NCBI RefSeq assembly: GCF_017916295.1 | Contig: NZ_JAFMSS010000003.1 | Span: 1 to 64,000 of the forward strand | Reading direction: 5' to 3' | DNA from: Rubellimicrobium arenae | GTDB lineage: Bacteria > Pseudomonadota > Alphaproteobacteria > Rhodobacterales > Rhodobacteraceae | Length of the DNA: 64,000 bases | Part shown: positions 33,783 to 41,380 of the stretch, in pieces | Numbering within the stretch: position 1 is the stretch's first letter | Layout: every line of letters starts with the position of its first letter | Position numbers and translations under genes: made by a program | Notes under the pieces: model-generated | What the model was told of the DNA's origin: nothing | Seen by the model: only the letters and a program-made list of their open reading frames with translations | Database searches by the model: none

Positions 33783-34751
33783 TCAGGGCTCCAGGACGAT
33801 CTTCCCGGCCCGCCCCGGCTCGGCAGAGGCGCGCACCGCGTCAGAGATGTTCGTGAGGCGGAACCTGCCCCCAACAGGGAGTGCAAGGCGTCCCGCAGCG
33901 GCGTCCTGTCCCAGTTCCTGCAACATGCGCCCGATGTCCTGCGGAGCGAGGGGCGGCCGGGCTGCCCAGAAGCCGTTCAGCGTCATCCCACGGAACAGGA
34001 GCAGCGCCGGCGGAACCCGAAGCGGCTGGTTCGTCATCGCGCCGAAGCTGGTGATGGTCCCCCCGTCCGCCATGACCTCGGCAAGCTGCGACGGCCCCTC
34101 GCCGGACAGGGAATCGATGGCCTTCCGGATGGGCGCTCCATCCGTCAGCCTGCGGGCCTGCTCCGGCCAGTCATCGGCCTCGGTCGAGATCACCGTCTCG
34201 ATGCCCTGAGCCTTCAGTTCGGCCACCGCCCCGTCCCGTCGCACGAGGCTCAGGACATGAATGCCCTGTTCGGCGCCGTAGCGGGACACCAGGCGGGCCA
34301 CCATGCCATTGCCGGCATTCTGCACGAGCCAGTCGCCGGGCTTCAGGTCCAGGGTAGCCAGGATCATCTTGGCCGAAAGCGGCATCGCCACGAGCTGGCA
34401 GGCCGTCTCGTCGCTGACGGCGTCCGGCACGGGGAAGGCGCGCGCGGCCTCGACCAGATAGAACTCGGCCCAGGTCTGCTGCGCCCCGCCGGCGATCCGC
34501 TGGCCCACGGCCAGGTTGGTCACGTCCGGACCCAGCGCCTCGACGACGCCCACCGCTTCGGTGCCCCCCACCGCGGGAAGCCGCGGCTTGTGCCCGTAGC
34601 TGCCCGACACGGTCATGATGTCATGATTGTGGATCGGCGACAGCACCATCCGCACGAGCGCCTGCCCAGGCCCGGGCTCGGGCATCGCCCACTCGACCGC
34701 CTTGAGCACCTGCTCGGGACGGCCGAACTCCTCATGGACGATGGCACGCAT
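33783..34751 (-). CDS. zinc-independent MDR-family alcohol dehydrogenase/quinone (enoyl) reductase
   Basis: A 322-residue medium-chain dehydrogenase/reductase. The N-terminal GroES-like domain has LPAVGGTEAVGVVEALG, and the Rossmann part has QNAGNGMVARLVSRYG, a form often seen in 2-enoyl thioester reductase/quinone oxidoreductase relatives. Structural and catalytic zinc ligands are absent. NADPH is the likely cofactor. It is the second gene after a very small conserved-looking gene at 34875-35069, 123 bases upstream. Confidence 0.88.
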   Translation of the reverse strand: MRAIVHEEFGRPEQVLKAVEWAMPEPGPGQALVRMVLSPIHNHDIMTVSGSYGHKPRLPAVGGTEAVGVVEALGPDVTNLAVGQRIAGGAQQTWAEFYLVEAARAFPVPDAVSDETACQLVAMPLSAKMILATLDLKPGDWLVQNAGNGMVARLVSRYGAEQGIHVLSLVRRDGAVAELKAQGIETVISTEADDWPEQARRLTDGAPIRKAIDSLSGEGPSQLAEVMADGGTITSFGAMTNQPLRVPPALLLFRGMTLNGFWAARPPLAPQDIGRMLQELGQDAAAGRLALPVGGRFRLTNISDAVRASAEPGRAGKIVLEP

Positions 34752-34874
34752 GGGTCTCTCCTGGATGTCCGGTTCAGAGGGCGGCCGCCCCGTCGCGGGC
34801 GCCGTCCCAGGCCATCTAGGGTGGCCAAGCCAAATCGGCGACCTGTCCGGGCGGCAGGCCGCCGTGGTCGCGGC

Positions 34875-35069
34875 TCAGGTCCGGTGCGGCCCCCGGATGA
34901 TCCAGCCGATCCGGCGACCGCCGCGGATCAGCGGCGTCTTCTCCATCACGAGCAAGGAGCCGCTGGGGGCCTCGTCACAGGGGAATCGTTCATTGACCTG
35001 AGGCACCACGCCAACCCGGTCGACATGATGGTACATGACTTCCACTGTCATCAGGCCATCAACGATCAT
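34875..35069 (-). CDS. small hypothetical protein with near-perfect ribosome binding site
   Basis: A 64-residue protein I do not recognise. In its favour is the AAGGAGGTGA upstream of the ATG at 35069, an almost complete anti-16S complement at good spacing. The protein has a mixed composition (MTVEVMYHHVDRVGVV..., SLLVMEKTPLIRGGRRIGWIIRG) with two hydrophobic strands at the C-terminus, unlike the Arg/Pro-rich shadows around it. It may be transcribed with the MDR reductase gene downstream. Confidence 0.6.
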   Translation of the reverse strand: MIVDGLMTVEVMYHHVDRVGVVPQVNERFPCDEAPSGSLLVMEKTPLIRGGRRIGWIIRGPHRT

Positions 35070-35127
35070 TCGGTCACCTCCTTGGGGCTACTTGGGATTG
35101 TTCGATGCTTCAACTTAGCTGGGGGCC

Positions 35128-35150
35128 GGTCGGTTTCGCGGAAACCGACC
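35128..35150. repeat. perfect 10-bp inverted repeat (hairpin), 3-nt loop
   Basis: GGTCGGTTTC, GCG, GAAACCGACC forms a perfect stem. It lies between the end of the DAHP synthase gene (35217) and the start of the small gene (35069), both on the minus strand. No U-run follows on either strand, so it may be a non-canonical terminator, an mRNA 3' stabiliser or an operator. Confidence 0.5.
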
Positions 35151-35216
35151 AATCCGGGCCGCCGGGCCCTGCGCCGGGGCTCCGGCCCTGTCAGATTTCA
35201 TCCCAGCATGGGGATG

Positions 35217-36332
35217 TCAGGAGGCTACCTCCAGCGCAGCCGGAGCTGCCGCGCCACCTGCACCGGAGATCCCGCCCAGGGCGGCACGGCGGCGTGCCAC
35301 ATCGTCCGCCAGCCGCCCGAGCGCCTCCTCGGTGGTCGCCCAGTCAATGCAACCGTCGGTGATCGACTGGCCATAGACCAGCGGCCGACCTGGGCGGAGA
35401 TCCTGCCGTCCAGCCACCAGGTTGGACTCCGCCATCACGCCAATGATGCGCTGGTCTCCGCCCGCAACCTGCGCGCCGATCTCGGCCAGGACCTTGGGCT
35501 GGTTCTCGGGCTTCTTGGACGAGTTGCCGTGGCTTGCGTCGATCATCACGGCCGCCCGGCCGCCGGACCGCTCGATCTCGGCGCAGGCGTCGGCCAGGCT
35601 TGCGGCATCATGGTTCGGCGCCCGTCCGCCCCGCAGGATGACATGGCAATCGGCGTTCCCGGTCGTCGAGGCGATGGCCGAGCGGCCGTCCTTGGTCACC
35701 GCCAGGAAGTGGTGCGGATGGCTGGCCGACAACACGGCGTCCACGGCGATGCGGACGTTGCCATCCGTGCCGTTCTTGAATCCCACGGGGCAGGACAGGC
35801 CCGAGGCCAGCTCGCGGTGGATCTGCGATTCCGTGGTCCTCGCGCCGATGGCGGCCCAGGACACGAGGTCGGCGATGTACTGCGGCGTGGTCATGTCCAG
35901 GAACTCGCAGGCCGCCGGCAGGCCCAGCTCGTTGACCTCGAGGAGCAGCTTCCGCGCCGTCCGCAGGCCCTCGTCGATGGCGAAGGAGCCGTCCAGCCGG
36001 GGGTCGTTGATCAGCCCCTTCCAGCCCACCGTGGTCCGCGGCTTCTCGAAATAGACCCGCATGATGACCTCGAGCCGGTCGCCGAGCCGGTGCCGCAGAC
36101 CGGCCAGCCGCCGGGCGTAATCCATGGCGGCCACCGGGTCATGGACCGAGCAGGGGCCGACGATCACGGCGAGGCGGTCGTCCTCGCCCGACAGGATGCG
36201 AGCGAAGGCCTGACGCGCCTTGAGCACCGTGCGTGTGGCGGCCTCCGTTCGCGGGTGCGCGGCGATCACATCCTGCGGCGTGGCAAGTTCGCGGATCTCA
36301 CGGATGCGGAGGTCGTCGGTCGCGGTCGTCAT
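35217..36332 (-). CDS. 3-deoxy-7-phosphoheptulonate (DAHP) synthase, class I
   Basis: A 371-residue AroF/G/H-type enzyme condensing phosphoenolpyruvate and erythrose-4-phosphate, the first step of aromatic amino-acid synthesis. IVGPCSVHDPVAAMDYA, MRVYFEKPRTTVGWKGLINDP, PVGFKNGTDGNV and MIDASHGNSSKKP carry the active-site and metal residues. The ATG at 36332 fits the family N-terminus. Upstream lie a leader peptide packed with Tyr/Trp/Phe codons (36429-36509) and alternative hairpins (36359-36397), so expression is probably controlled by attenuation in response to charged aromatic tRNAs. Confidence 0.94.
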   Translation of the reverse strand: MTTATDDLRIREIRELATPQDVIAAHPRTEAATRTVLKARQAFARILSGEDDRLAVIVGPCSVHDPVAAMDYARRLAGLRHRLGDRLEVIMRVYFEKPRTTVGWKGLINDPRLDGSFAIDEGLRTARKLLLEVNELGLPAACEFLDMTTPQYIADLVSWAAIGARTTESQIHRELASGLSCPVGFKNGTDGNVRIAVDAVLSASHPHHFLAVTKDGRSAIASTTGNADCHVILRGGRAPNHDAASLADACAEIERSGGRAAVMIDASHGNSSKKPENQPKVLAEIGAQVAGGDQRIIGVMAESNLVAGRQDLRPGRPLVYGQSITDGCIDWATTEEALGRLADDVARRRAALGGISGAGGAAAPAALEVAS

Positions 36333-36358
36333 CGGGTCGTCTCCTGGTTTGAACGGGA

Positions 36359-36397
36359 GGCGGCCCTTGGACAAAGCCGCCTCGCGAGAGGGGCGGC
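36359..36397 (-). promoter_or_regulatory. alternative hairpins of a transcription/translation attenuator before the DAHP synthase gene
   Basis: Three short segments can pair in two exclusive ways on the minus-strand transcript: GCCGCC (36392-36397), GGCGGC (36376-36381) and GCCGCC (36359-36364). Pairing of the first two gives a hairpin followed by TTTGT. Pairing of the last two gives a competing hairpin 27 bases before the start codon. With the leader peptide upstream and its own overlapping hairpin (36446-36471), the layout is that of a classical amino-acid attenuator. No long U-run is present, so control may be partly on translation. Confidence 0.6.
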
Positions 36398-36428
36398 TGC
36401 TGTCGGGGTTGGTCGGGTCCGGGTGGGA

Positions 36429-36509
36429 TCAGATCAAGCGCACGATAGCCTCCGCCGAGGGCGGATAGCTAAAGTACCAATAGGCATAGGTTGCGGTGGA
36501 CCGGATCAT
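36429..36509 (-). CDS. aromatic-rich leader peptide of the DAHP synthase attenuator
   Basis: A 26-residue peptide whose middle reads TYAYWYFSY: six of eight consecutive residues from the first Tyr are aromatic (Tyr, Tyr, Trp, Tyr, Phe, Tyr). The TGA stop at 36429-36431 lies 97 bases before the DAHP synthase ATG. A hairpin (TAGC..CCGCC / GGCGG..GCTA, 36446-36471) begins inside the control codons, as expected if ribosome stalling there changes folding. The frame is open further upstream and also contains Trp/Phe/Tyr codons (LWAFYDWG), so the exact start is uncertain. No strong Shine-Dalgarno is seen before 36509. Confidence 0.75.
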   Translation of the reverse strand: MIRSTATYAYWYFSYPPSAEAIVRLI

Positions 36510-36726
36510 GCCCCAGTCGTAGAACGCCCAAAGCCGCCTGTCCAGACATTCCGGATGACGTCGCGTCGCCGGGCCTCGGGCCGCGTCCTTCCGAACGTAA
36601 AGCCCGGCCAACGCGCCTGAAACTCTGTGCGAGCCCGTCCGGCGGCCACTGGTTGCAGACCCCCGCCGTGCCTAGATCTCGGCCAAGCACGACAGCCCGG
36701 CCCGAGCGCGGGCCACATGGATCGGA

Positions 36727-37902
36727 ATGGGGCACATGGATCCTGCGGAACTGGACATCGGCGGCGCCCCGGCCGCTCCCCGGGCCCGCCCTCGCAAGGC
36801 GGTTCTCGAGGCTCTGGAGCGCCTGCTCCGCGCCCAGATCGCCTTGTCCGGGCACCGGGAACCGGAAGGTGCATACGGCCTGTTGCGACCCGCTCGGGAC
36901 GAGGAGATGGTCCTGATCGAGGCGGTTTTCCTTCATGGCGGCGTCCCGCTTCCGGACCCCCTGCGCGCGGTCTATCAGCGGACTCTCGGCGTCGGAAACC
37001 CGGTCTCCGATCTGCCGGTCCTGTCGGTTCCGTTCCTGCGGGCGGCCCTCCCGGACGAGGGGTTCGGCCCTCCGATCGTCGGCCTTGAGGCCTTCGAATC
37101 CGAGCTCGGGCTCCATCCGCAGGAGGACGCACAGGACAGGCCGCCATTCCTGTATATCGGCCATGCCGCGCCGCTCGGGTTGACGGTCAGCCGCAACGGG
37201 CTCTGGTCGCTCCAGGACTACCAGGGCGGGCGGGCGCATCCAGAGGCCCAGGACTTCAACCTCGTGTTCGAGGCCGCCTTCTGCACGTTCGTCGAGCAGG
37301 TCCTGCTGGTCTGGGCCAACGATCTCGCCGGGGACATCGTGAAGCGTCAGGATCTGGACGTCCTGCAGGGAGCCCGCCTGGCCACGATGCCTGCATCGCT
37401 GCAGGAGGCTTGGAACCATCTCCTGGCGCCCCGCTCCCTCGGCCCGAAGGGTTGGGGCGACGTGCAGCCCCTGGACAGCCCCGACCTTTTGCGCGCCACG
37501 CGCCGCAGCCACGACGCGGGGTCGGAGGACCGCCCTGCATCGCATGTCACGATCGTCGGACTTCCTTACGGCGAGCGTCCCGACCTGGCCGATCTCATCG
37601 GACCCGGGGCGTTGCTCCGGCCTCGACCCGTGGATGACAACCCGCACGACCCGTTCGCGGTCGAGGTCTGGCACGATGGTCGGCAACCCCTGCGGATCGG
37701 CTTCGTCGCGCGACGCGAGGCGCCCGCCATCCGCAACCTTCCCGAGGGACCCGACTCTTGGAGGCTCCGGGTCGTGGGACGCTCCGACCATGTGCTGTTC
37801 GCGATGATCGAGCGAACGAGGGCGTCGGACAGACCCGCCGAGGACCAGAACGGCCAGACGGCGTCGGACGGCGAACCGGACCTGTTCTCCCATGGGACAT
37901 GA
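36727..37902 (+). CDS. SUKH-like (SMI1/KNR4) plus HIRAN domain protein
   Basis: A 391-residue protein of unknown function. The middle part (about residues 60-210) shows a SUKH-like pattern: FLYIGHAAPLGLTVSRNGLWSLQDYQGG followed by a helix with FVEQVLLVWANDLAGD. The C-terminus (about 275-350) has the HIRAN pattern VTIVGLPYG...G..LLLRP, DDNPHDPFAVEVWHDG and RIGFVARREAPAI, with the NPxDPxAV core. HIRAN domains are thought to recognise damaged DNA ends or stalled forks; SUKH domains are often immunity proteins to nuclease toxins. The combination is unusual. An ATG at 36736 is an alternative start. The gene is alone, with no toxin gene beside it. Confidence 0.65.
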   Translation: MGHMDPAELDIGGAPAAPRARPRKAVLEALERLLRAQIALSGHREPEGAYGLLRPARDEEMVLIEAVFLHGGVPLPDPLRAVYQRTLGVGNPVSDLPVLSVPFLRAALPDEGFGPPIVGLEAFESELGLHPQEDAQDRPPFLYIGHAAPLGLTVSRNGLWSLQDYQGGRAHPEAQDFNLVFEAAFCTFVEQVLLVWANDLAGDIVKRQDLDVLQGARLATMPASLQEAWNHLLAPRSLGPKGWGDVQPLDSPDLLRATRRSHDAGSEDRPASHVTIVGLPYGERPDLADLIGPGALLRPRPVDDNPHDPFAVEVWHDGRQPLRIGFVARREAPAIRNLPEGPDSWRLRVVGRSDHVLFAMIERTRASDRPAEDQNGQTASDGEPDLFSHGT

Positions 37903-37962
37903 CGTGCAGGCCCATGTCCGGCCCAAGCCCGGGATCGGGCCTTTCGGCCGATCCGGTGACGG

Positions 37963-39189
37963 TCACGGGGCCAAGGCGGCCACCAGGCCCTGCTCTGGGA
38001 AGCAGGTCGCAGTCTGCCCATTTGCCTCCTGCCACCGTCCGATGGACCGGCGGGTCTTGTAGCCCGGCAGGCCGTCGGCCCCGCCGACGTCGTGGCCCAG
38101 CGCTTCCAAGGCCCGCTGCATGGAAGCGATCTGCGGGCGAGTGAGGTCGCCCACGTCGCGCCAGGGCGCAGCGAAATCGCCCACGCCATATTCGATCCGG
38201 TCCCCGACATGCCCCACAAAGAGGGCGTAAAGGTCGCTCGTGTTATAGTCCTTGAGGACATAGAAGTTCGGCGTGACGATGAACGCGGGCCCGTTCCGGC
38301 CAGCCGGCATCAGGAGAAAGCCTTCGGCCTGCCGCTCGGCCTCGGGGAACGGACGGCTGCCGACCCGCGCGATCCCCAGAGCTTCCCATTCCGCAATCCG
38401 ACGTCCCTGGTCGGGTCCTTCCCGCGTGCAGGACACATCCGGCGGCACCGTCACCTCGAACCCCCAGTCCCGTCCCGGCTGCCAGCCATGGCGTGCGAGA
38501 TAGTTCCCGATCGACGCGATGGTGTCGGCCTCGGAGTTCCAGATATCGGCCCGGCCATCGCCGTCGCCATCCGCCGCGTAGCCGAGGACGCTGGATGGCA
38601 TGAACTGCGGCTGGCCCAGGGCGCCGGCCCAACTGCTCCTGAGGGACCCCGGCGGCCATTGCCCCGCCTCGGCGATCTCCAGCGCCGCGATAAGTTCGTC
38701 GGTGAAGTACTCCGCCCGTGTGCTCATGAACCCCTTGGTCCCCAGCACCTCGAAGGCATCGTGGGGAATGTCCACGCGGCCGTAGCCACTCTCGCGGCCC
38801 CAGATCGCCAGGATGACGCGGCCCGGCACTCCGGTCGCCCGCTCGACCGCTGTCAGCGTGGCCGCATGGCGCGCGGCCATCTGCCGCCCGACCGTGGTGG
38901 CGTCATCGACCGAACGTCGGCCGAAGTAGGCTGCAGGAGAACGGAACTCTGCCTGATGCTGTCCGTCGCGCGGGCTGACCTCCTGGCCGGGTGGGACCAG
39001 GTCGGGGAGATCCCAGTTGAGCCGCACGTTCGCGAAGGCCGCCTCGAACGTGCGCCGGGTAACGCCTTCGGCCTGCGCCCGAGGCCAGACGCTCTGCTCC
39101 AGCCAGGTCCGGAACTGACCCTCGATCCGGGCGCGATCCTGAGCCGGCGCCGGGCTGGCCAGGACCGCAAGACAGAGGAGAAACGACAT
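37963..39189 (-). CDS. lytic murein transglycosylase, MltB type, with peptidoglycan-binding domain
   Basis: A 408-residue periplasmic enzyme. The ATG at 39189 gives a signal peptide (MSFLLCLAVLASPAPAQ); upstream in-frame sequence is charged and unlikely. The GH103 catalytic domain includes ILAIWGRESGYGR with the catalytic Glu, GALGQPQFMPSSVLGYAADGDGD in pieces, and IWNSEADTIASIGNYL. The C-terminal 60 residues are a PG_binding_1 domain (QIASMQRALEALGHDVGGADGLPGYKTRRSIGRWQ in outline). It cleaves peptidoglycan to 1,6-anhydromuropeptides during wall remodelling. No lipobox Cys is present, so it is probably soluble. Confidence 0.92.
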   Translation of the reverse strand: MSFLLCLAVLASPAPAQDRARIEGQFRTWLEQSVWPRAQAEGVTRRTFEAAFANVRLNWDLPDLVPPGQEVSPRDGQHQAEFRSPAAYFGRRSVDDATTVGRQMAARHAATLTAVERATGVPGRVILAIWGRESGYGRVDIPHDAFEVLGTKGFMSTRAEYFTDELIAALEIAEAGQWPPGSLRSSWAGALGQPQFMPSSVLGYAADGDGDGRADIWNSEADTIASIGNYLARHGWQPGRDWGFEVTVPPDVSCTREGPDQGRRIAEWEALGIARVGSRPFPEAERQAEGFLLMPAGRNGPAFIVTPNFYVLKDYNTSDLYALFVGHVGDRIEYGVGDFAAPWRDVGDLTRPQIASMQRALEALGHDVGGADGLPGYKTRRSIGRWQEANGQTATCFPEQGLVAALAP

Positions 39190-39299
39190 GCGGACCAAGG
39201 AAGATCGGCTCCTGACCGGAGGGATCCGCGGCGCGTTGCCTTGCGGAGTTTTCTCCCTCGTCTGTCCCGGACCTGCGGACCGGCGGCGGATCCAGCCGC

Positions 39300-39776
39300 T
39301 CATTCCGCGCACAAGGGCTGCGCCTTGGCCGCAGCCGCCTCGAGCGCATCCGCCGGAGCGAGCGCGACCATCAGCCCACGCCGCCCGCCGTTGATGACGA
39401 CCTCGGGCACGGCCAGGGCCGACGCCTCGAACGCGGTGGGATGACGGCGCTTCTGGCCGAAGGGACTGATGCCGCCGGTATGGTAGCCGGTCAGCCGCTC
39501 GGCCTTGTCGGGGGGCATCATCTGGGCGGACTTGCCCCCGAAGGCGGCGGCCACCCGCTTCATCGAGAGAGACCGGTCGGAGGGGATGACGGCGCAGGCC
39601 GGCTTGCCGTCAACCTCGACCATCAAGGTCTTGAGCACCCGGCCCGGATCCGCGCCGATGGCCTCGGCGGCATGAAGCCCGATCCGGTCCTGCCCCGTCA
39701 CGTAGTCATACTCTAGGACGCGGAAACGGACCTGCGCCTGCGACAGCGCGCGCGTGGCAGGGGTGCCGATGCTCAT
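39300..39776 (-). CDS. ybaK: YbaK/EbsC-type Cys-tRNA(Pro)/aminoacyl-tRNA deacylase
   Basis: A 158-residue trans-editing protein that hydrolyses misacylated tRNA. It begins MSIGTPATRALSQAQVRFRVLEYDY and contains GRVLKTLMVEVDGKPACAVIPSD and KRVAAAFGGKSAQMMPPDKAERLTGYHTGGISPFG in sections typical of YbaK, including the conserved Lys in KTL and the GGISPFG loop. The ATG at 39776 matches the family start. It is 110 bases upstream of the transglycosylase gene on the same strand. Confidence 0.9.
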   Translation of the reverse strand: MSIGTPATRALSQAQVRFRVLEYDYVTGQDRIGLHAAEAIGADPGRVLKTLMVEVDGKPACAVIPSDRSLSMKRVAAAFGGKSAQMMPPDKAERLTGYHTGGISPFGQKRRHPTAFEASALAVPEVVINGGRRGLMVALAPADALEAAAAKAQPLCAE

Positions 39777-40028
39777 TCCCGGGCTCTCCGTTCCGCGGCA
39801 GACGGGCTGCTCCATCCTCCCGATCCTGTCCCCCAAACGACGGAACGGCGGGATGGGAGTCCGCTGCCATCACGAGCATGCCTCTTCACGCTTGTCGAGG
39901 GTGGCCGAACAAGAGCCGCCCGCGGCCGTCAACGGTTGGCTCCGGTCGCAAGGCCCAGTGCGGCCGCGCTGCGATCCGCGAGGACCCGAGCAGGCCTTCA
40001 CCCGCCCGGGCCGGATCGCCGCCCCCGA

Positions 40029-40991
40029 TCAGTAGGGGCTTTCGGGGAAGTAGTATTCGGCCGCGTTCTCGGACGTGATCAACGGGCTGTCCAGGACGTA
40101 CTGGCCCGCGATCGGGGCCTGGGTGGCGAACCGCATGGCCGTAAGCTCGATGGCGGGGATGATCAGCGTCGGCGGGTAGAAGATGTCGGCATCGATCAGC
40201 GGGTCGTCCTTCATGATCATGTCGATCACCTTGTTCATCCCGGACCCGCCCAGGAGAACCATCTCGCCTTCGCGCCCGGCCTGCTCGATGGCGGCCTTGG
40301 CCCCCAAGGCAGCGTCATCGTCACCGGCCCAGACGCCGTCGATCTCGGCAAAGCGGGTCAGGTAGTCCTGCATGACCTCGAACCCCTTGTCGGGGTTCCA
40401 GTTGGCGTACTGCATGTCGAGGATCTCGACGCCGGAGCCTTCCAGCGCCTTCTGGAACGCCTCGATCCGGATGTTGTCGATGGCGGTCGGGATGCCGCGC
40501 ATGACCACGATCTTTCCGCCCTCGGGCATCTTGTCGAGGAAGTACTGCGCGGCGATCGTCCCATAGCCGGGATTGTTGCCGCCGACATAAAGGTCCTCGA
40601 TGCCTTCCTCCGACAGCCCGCGGTCCACGGTCGTGATGAAGATCCCCTCCTCGGCCGCCGCTTTCACCGGTCCGGTCAGGGGGTCGCTCTCGAAGGGCAG
40701 GATCACGAGGGCGTCGACGCCCTGCGCCCGGAGATCCTCGACATTGCTGACCTGCTCGTCCGCGGTCGCGGCCGTGGTCAGGATGAAGTCGATCTGCGGG
40801 AACGCTGCTTCCATGGCCGCGATGGTCCGCTCGGCATGGTAGTTCAGCCCGCCGGTCCAGCCATGCGTCGCGGCCGGGATCGACACGCCGATGGTGGCCC
40901 CGTTCTCCTCCTGCGCGAACCCGGGCGTCGCACCGGCCAGCGCCAGCACGGCCGCAGAGGCCGCCAGCATGTGGCGTCGCGTAATGGTCAT
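40029..40991 (-). CDS. sugar ABC transporter substrate-binding protein (ribose/RbsB-like), second copy
   Basis: A 320-residue periplasmic binding protein of the Peripla_BP_4 family. The N-terminus MTITRRHMLAASAAVLALAGATPGFAQ is a signal peptide with a twin-Arg. The mature part begins ATIGVSIPAATHGWTGGLNYHAE and ends ENAAEYYFPESPY. It is clearly paralogous to the protein encoded immediately upstream at 41381-42334 (same HGWxGGxNY ligand-loop start, same LTGPVK, IPTxIDN and YYFPxSP positions). A strong Shine-Dalgarno (GAGGAGAG) precedes it. The 390-base gap before it contains a promoter-like palindrome, so it may be expressed separately from the other transporter genes. Confidence 0.9.
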   Translation of the reverse strand: MTITRRHMLAASAAVLALAGATPGFAQEENGATIGVSIPAATHGWTGGLNYHAERTIAAMEAAFPQIDFILTTAATADEQVSNVEDLRAQGVDALVILPFESDPLTGPVKAAAEEGIFITTVDRGLSEEGIEDLYVGGNNPGYGTIAAQYFLDKMPEGGKIVVMRGIPTAIDNIRIEAFQKALEGSGVEILDMQYANWNPDKGFEVMQDYLTRFAEIDGVWAGDDDAALGAKAAIEQAGREGEMVLLGGSGMNKVIDMIMKDDPLIDADIFYPPTLIIPAIELTAMRFATQAPIAGQYVLDSPLITSENAAEYYFPESPY

Positions 40992-41380
40992 GTGTCTCTC
41001 CTCCTCAGATCGGTCCTGCGAGCGGGTCAGGTCCTTGCGTGGGATCGGGCGCAGCCGGGCGCGTCATCGGTTCCGCCAGCCCAAGGGGCCGCGCCGCTGA
41101 TCGAGCCTGTCGCGTCGGATCCATCGGCCGTCGAAGCTGGCCCACTCCTCCCGCAGACTTCATCTCATGCGAGCTCGTGGCCCCGCAATAGCTAATTGCG
41201 AAATACCTGTTGTCGCAAATTATATTGCTGGCGCGTGGGATCGGATCATCCGTCCAGGGGCCGTGATTGGCCGGGCTTGGCCCCCCCTGCTTGTCGGGGC
41301 ATCGGCCGTATCGCCTTGCCCTGCCCCGATCCATCGAGGGAGATCACGCGCCGCCATGGCGGCGCGTGACACGATGGTCC
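40992..41380. other. intergenic region between two paralogous binding-protein genes
   Basis: About 390 bases without a credible gene. Its centre is an AT-rich island in otherwise GC-rich DNA containing a long imperfect inverted repeat (41185-41228), described separately. It probably carries an internal promoter for the binding-protein gene at 40029-40991. Confidence 0.5.
41185..41228 (-). promoter_or_regulatory. long imperfect palindrome over a consensus -10 box; candidate operator/promoter
   Basis: On the plus strand GCAATAGCTAATTGCGA (41185-41201) and TCGCAAATTATATTGC (41213-41228) are imperfect inverted copies around an 11-base centre. Each arm itself has GCAA/TTGC half-sites. Read on the minus strand, the distal arm contains a perfect TATAAT (41219-41224) flanked by GCAA and TTGC, oriented toward the binding-protein gene at 40029-40991. 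A good -35 is not obvious. The overlap of half-sites and -10 box suggests repressor control. Confidence 0.55.
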
